Of a DNA stretch of 64,000 nt, positions 59,613 to 64,000 are shown one piece after another; the first letter of the stretch is position 1; each line of letters begins with the position of its first letter. The DNA is from Mytilus trossulus (taxonomy: Eukaryota > Mollusca > Bivalvia > Mytilida > Mytilidae): contig NC_086375.1 in assembly GCF_036588685.1 (NCBI RefSeq), forward strand, positions 11,029,916 through 11,093,915, in the 5' to 3' direction. The position numbers and the translations under genes were made by a program. Under the pieces are notes generated by a model. It was given only the letters and a program-made list of their open reading frames with translations, was not told the DNA's origin and ran no database searches.

Positions 59613-62600
59613 GTAATAGTTTATTTGAAATGCGCTCTTGTTTTTAAAAGATTTTTCAAACATATGTTAAGATAAACTCATTCTGGTAATTTTGTTACCG
59701 TCTGTCCCGACTCCAGTTGCAGTGATATAGTGACTCTTCATGCTTTTTGTGTTTAAATTAATATATTTCATGTATACATATTATAAGTCTTTATCATGTA
59801 TATTAATACTGTGCATTATTGCATATAATGATTTATGACCGATTGCTTCAGGGCAATTCAGGTCACAAATTGTAGTTCAGTCTAAAATAGAGTTATGAGA
59901 ACACTTTTTATGCCTCACTTTTGATAGAAGAGGGGCATTATGTTTTCTGGTCTGTTCATCCGTCTGTTCGTTTGTCTGTCCTGCTTCAGGTTAAAGTTTT
60001 TGGTCAAGGTAGTTTTTGATGAAGTCCATTCAACCTGAAACTTAGTATCTATGTTTCTTATGATATGATCTTTCTAAATGTAATGCCAAATTAGAGTTCT
60101 GACCCCAATTTCACGGTCCACTGAACATAGTAAATGATTGCGATTTGGGCATCTGTGTACTGGGGACACATTCTTGTTTTAAATATTAAAAGCACAGCCT
60201 CATCATACAGAGTAGCTAGGTCAAAGATGTTGCTTTCTTGGCTGCTACATTTGTAATCATCGACCAATTGACCTAATAGTATATTTCTTCTGTAGACCAC
60301 CACTTCCCACAGTTTTGTCACTTTTGTGAGCCCTGGACAGAAAAATATATGAATAATTGTATAACATATTCATGGACTGTAACCCAAAAAGGTTAAAAAA
60401 ATTCTAATGCAATACATTTTAATGCAAGCTGAAAATTGTCCTTAGTTATAAAACTTACAGTGACAAAGTATACTACACAGTAACATGTTTATAAATGAAT
60501 TAAAACTGATCTTAGACATGTTACAGACGGGGTTGTAAAAATGGAACAGCAAATGCAGTTGGACCAAAGATCCTGTTGAGTGCATTAACAAAGGGAAACC
60601 ATAAAGAGTGCTTAGGCTATAGCGCATGGACATAACTATTTATCACCTTGCCAGTTGTTTTGACTTGCTTCTTTGCTGTTAGAGAAAATTTTGGCTTTGC
60701 TTTCTGTTTAATTATTTAATTTTACCTTTGACTGGACATGTGCATGTCAGCCCATATTGGCTACAATAATTTTTTGAAAAAAAAAGTGATTTTTATGAAA
60801 CATTTAGTAAAAAATCTTAAGTTGTTAAGATTTTTGCCCAAGCGCTGTAGTTGTTCATTTAGCTATAGCTAGCTACAATGTACTTCTAGTTTTTAGTGTG
60901 TGTGTGTTAAACTGACACTGCACTGGGTCTTTCTTTGTGTAAATATCCATACTAATAAATTTAAAGTAGTATGAACTGGAGTGTGAACTCTGCTCAACAT
61001 AAACAGTCAACATAGTATTGTACATATGCACAGTGTGTCTTCAATTTGTATACTATTTAACACAGCATTTGTTCAAAACTAGAGGCTCACTAGTTCCAAT
61101 TGTTTAACAAATTTGGATACCCTGGCAATGAATGGGAAGGCCCTATTGATTTTTGGCTCAATGGATCAAAGGTTAAGGACACAGTTCAACTTTCTATCTT
61201 TTTATCAATTAAAAGAAGACGTTTTGGAAAATATCTGTTTCTAGATGATATTTTTTGAGTTTTAGATACAATGTTTGCCAATGAATGAGGTCGTGAAGGT
61301 TGTATCTTTAATTATTGCAATTACTAGATTTTCAGAAAATGTGCATTTATCAAGTCATGTAATCATTACAAAATCCCTGAAAGATACTTTTTGTGGGTAA
61401 AATTTCATCTACTCCAAATTCTTAAAGGTTGCCTTTACAGAAATTATTGCTTTTTTCTTCCAGATTAAAATGTCAACCTTACTCTTAATATCTAGCTTTA
61501 AATTCTCCCCTAGCTAATATTTAGCGTTCTATTTATCATCTTTAATGTTTGCATTTCATGTCATGAATTACCTTTTATTCATTTGATACTTGTGTTGGGT
61601 GTGTGTGTGTGTTTGACCAGCTCATGAAATTGATTAAAGTATTTATAATGCATTATTTAGTCTTTATAAAGATCATTTAACCTGTAACAAACTTTGATAA
61701 AATTTTAAATATTAATTATTAGCAATGAAAGTTTAATAATCAGAATTTGTTTCTCTATTTTAAATTTATATACAATTTTTTTTTATTGTAAAAGATAATA
61801 TAATCGTAGCACAAGTTTTTCTGTTTACAGATATTAAAATAACTTGTACATATATACAAATATTAAATAGTCACAAGTAATACATGTAATACCACATCAT
61901 TTATATTTTCTTTTTCAGAATCAGTAAAGCAAAGCACAAGTCCACCTGCAGGTAACAACTTTGATATTTTTGTTTTCTGACTTTTATATTATTAACCCAT
62001 ACATTCTACTGTCTTCACACTGAATGGCAGCTCAAGCAGCCCAGGCTTGTAGAATTGCTCTTGGGCCTGTAAAAATATCTACAGGCCAACAGAATCTAAC
62101 TAAAAATTTACAAAAATTGAGCTACGGGCCTCAGGCAGTCTTCACACTGAGTGGCAGCCCAGGCTTGTAGAATTGCTCTCGGGCCTGTAAAAATCATATC
62201 TACAGGCCAACAGAATCTAACTAAAAATTTTCAAAAATTGAGCTTCGGGCCTGTTGATTTTACAGTCCATCGTGAAGACTGCTGTCAGGGCTGTAGATTA
62301 AACAGTTCATCATGAAGACTGATTCTATATATTTTTTTAAGCCTTAAACTTATAAAAGTTAATTTCCTACTATTTCTGTAATATTTATTTGAAAAAAATA
62401 ATGCAATTGAATTCATGTACATGTATTACAATTCTGATAGGCAATTAAATAAAAAATCAAATGTTGCTAATATTCAATAACTTAACTTCGATTCAAATGA
62501 AACCCCTTTAGGAAACGGGTCCCACACTTTCAGTCATATGTTCTAAACAAGCCCATGAGAACCACTTTTGCTAAATACTTGAGTGTTACATGTACATGTA

Positions 62601-62776
62601 TATTTTTCTGTGCCAGGGTGTTATTCACCTTCTTCCAGACCCGTATTGTAAAATGTTGAGTATCAACCTTAAAATCATTACTTCAATTGAAACATTTATT
62701 TAACAGGCCAACTTTTGATACATGTCAATTATATTTTCAGAAACTGCATCATGGTTAAAAAATGTAGATCCAAGAG
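59234..62776 (+). CDS. Gene C: acidic disordered N-terminus, possible reticulon (partial, continues past the window)
   Basis: Three coding exons: 59234-59612, 61919-61951, 62741-62776, all GT-AG and joined in phase 1, 448 nt so far. The first exon begins MADNDLLGDF and is acidic, Pro/Ser/Gln-rich and lacks any membrane segment or globular motif. The next two are cassette-sized (33 and 36 nt) and encode ESVKQSTSPPA and ETASWLKNVDPR. A long acidic disordered N-terminus with small in-frame cassette exons fits reticulons, whose membrane hairpin domain sits at the C-terminus and would lie downstream; that domain is not in the window, so the family call is a guess. Start chosen as the first ATG, with A at -3 and G at +4. 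Shares a promoter region with gene B. Confidence 0.6.
59909..60178 (+). repeat. Dispersed repeat, family R2 (full copy)
   Basis: Starts ATGCCTCACTTTTGATAG, has GGTCAAGGTAGTTTTTGATG and ends GGGGACACATTCTTGTT. In intron 1 of gene C. Confidence 0.85.
60179..61918. other. Gene C intron 1, remainder
   Basis: AT-rich with short TG runs (60898-60908, 61600-61613). No exon or clear repeat apart from an R3 scrap at 61082. Confidence 0.5.
61919..61951 (+). CDS. Gene C exon 2 (33-nt cassette)
   Basis: Acceptor TTTTTCAG and donor GTAACA flank 33 nt that keep phase 1 on both sides and encode ESVKQSTSPPA. Could be skipped without changing frame. Confidence 0.6.
62009..62321 (+). mobile_element. Dimeric TIR element, family R9 (313 bp)
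   Basis: Starts CTGTCTTCACACTGAATGG and ends CATGAAGACTG, flanked by ATTCTA on both sides (62003-62008, 62322-62327). The interior holds two tandem copies of a ~120-bp unit with GGCTTGTAGAATTGCTCT, CTACAGGCCAACAGAATC and AATTGAGCT. The copy at 16830 is a monomer. Confidence 0.8.
62741..62776 (+). CDS. Gene C exon 3 (36-nt cassette)
   Basis: Acceptor ATATTTTCAG and donor GTAAGT flank 36 nt, phase 1 on both sides, encoding ETASWLKNVDPR. No further exon could be supported to 64000. Confidence 0.6.
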
Positions 62777-62944
62777 GTAAGTGTTACTATAAATAACTTT
62801 CTTTTGATTAGTTTGATTTTTGATTAGACAAGACCAACATTATCTGTTTAAGGTTGTTCAAATTAGTTATTACCCTGAATTTAGTATCTACCCTTTATAA
62901 TTCCATCTTCAGGTCAGATACAAATGTACCATCTAAAATAAGGT

Positions 62945-63065
62945 TATGGTATAGGCTTTGCTCATTGTTGAAGGTCGTACGGTGACCTATAATTGTTAAT
63001 GTTTGTGTCATTTTGGTCTTTTGTGGATAGTTGTCTCATTGGCAATCATACCATATCTTCTTGTT
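62945..63065 (+). repeat. Mytilid dispersed repeat, family R1
   Basis: TATAGGCTTTGCTCATTGTT, GGTCGTACGGTGACCTATAA and GTTGTCTCATTGGCAATCAT; 5' truncated. Confidence 0.85.
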
Positions 63066-64000
63066 ATATTATTTCAAGATCACTTCCCCACAGAAGTAAT
63101 ATTTTTGAAAGAAAAATCATATTAAAACCTTAAACAGGTACATGTATATTTGAAATTATACTAATATCCATTACTTTTACTACATAATTTTGAATGAATG
63201 CAACTTTTGATAATACAGTGACATGTAATATGTAAGCTTTTTTTCACACCAGTTCACAATAACTGAACAATTGTTTGCTTACACGGTAGACTCCACCTAA
63301 TCGTCTAATTGGATCAATATATTGGGTAATGTGATATTTTTTGCTGAGTATCCGATTTGTGGATTTTTACTGTACCCTTAAATAAGGCATACCCTGTAGT
63401 ATGTATTATGTAAATATCAACTTCACTGAGCAGTCTGCACAAAAAAAAATCTTTTTTAACTTCCAGTCCTAAATCCACTATTCCTTATGTAATGAATTAT
63501 GGAAAGAGAATTGTCTTAATATTGTTAAGACTAAAATTTGACATTGAGACATATAGATGTCTTATTGTTTGTTGGGATGCTGTCTTACAAGAAAATGTAT
63601 ACATGAAAATTGTATACCATCCAGAAAGAAACTTAGATATTGTTAATTTGAAATGAGCAAAACATATTTCTAAAAAAGTATATATAAAATAAGGATTTTG
63701 TTCTGAAACTGCTGGGATAAAAATTTAAAGTATTATGTACTTTTGTTGATGTCTTTTTATATAGTTTATTGAAAAGGGTTGGATATTTAAAGTTTATATG
63801 AATGGGGAAACTAGTCTTTTCTATTGGTATTTAATTTCACGGCATTAGTGAAATGTGTAATCAACCAAATTACTAATCAATTAATAATTGTATTGTATGC
63901 AAGTCTGAAAAAATAAATCGTAGAAAAAAGATTAAATTTATATGAAAAGTTAAACATGTATATTCATTGAAAAAGGTTTGATGTTAACTAAGAAGATGAA
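63066..64000. other. Gene C intron, nothing recognised
   Basis: AT-rich sequence to the window edge with no exon that keeps phase 1 and has credible splice sites. Confidence 0.45.

Overview
This is AT-rich, intron-rich eukaryotic DNA full of short transposon-derived repeats. Several of the repeats are ones I recognise from memory as typical of marine mussels (Mytilidae), so a bivalve, probably Mytilus or a close relative, is the best guess. No database was searched. Genes were found by translating both strands, matching proteins to remembered family motifs, and joining exons by GT-AG sites and codon phase.

Layout. 1-12250: repeat-rich 3' flank of the first gene. 12251-33600, minus strand: gene A, a complete 12-exon gene (524 residues) for the SPTLC2-type catalytic subunit of serine palmitoyltransferase (SPT). 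33601-45425: spacer, which must hold the promoter of A and the 3' UTR of gene B. 45426-58947, minus strand: gene B, a second complete SPTLC2-type gene (532 residues, 13 coding exons). Exons 3 to 11 of A and B have identical lengths and phases, so they arose by an old tandem duplication. 58948-59233: a compact intergenic region that looks like a bidirectional promoter. 59234 onward, plus strand: the first three coding exons of gene C, an acidic, disordered N-terminus that may belong to a reticulon; the gene runs off the window.

How the genes work. SPTLC2-type subunits carry the pyridoxal phosphate (PLP) lysine. With SPTLC1, in the ER membrane, they condense serine with a fatty acyl-CoA, the first and committed step of sphingolipid synthesis. 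Both copies keep the transmembrane segment, the PLP-site histidine and aspartate, and the lysine, so both look functional. They differ in N- and C-termini and in the loop after the lysine.

Most notable: gene B carries two local tandem duplications of exon 3' ends, each with its splice donor. The one at exon 11 is nearly intact with mostly synonymous changes; the one at exon 5 is decayed. Intron 3 of gene A holds a hAT transposon (8-bp target duplication) nested inside an older hAT-like element (6-bp duplication), with C-terminal transposase remnants of both still readable. Other introns hold a hAT-like element with a 5-bp duplication, twin TA-flanked MITEs, a large fold-back hairpin and an element with a tandem ~148-bp core.
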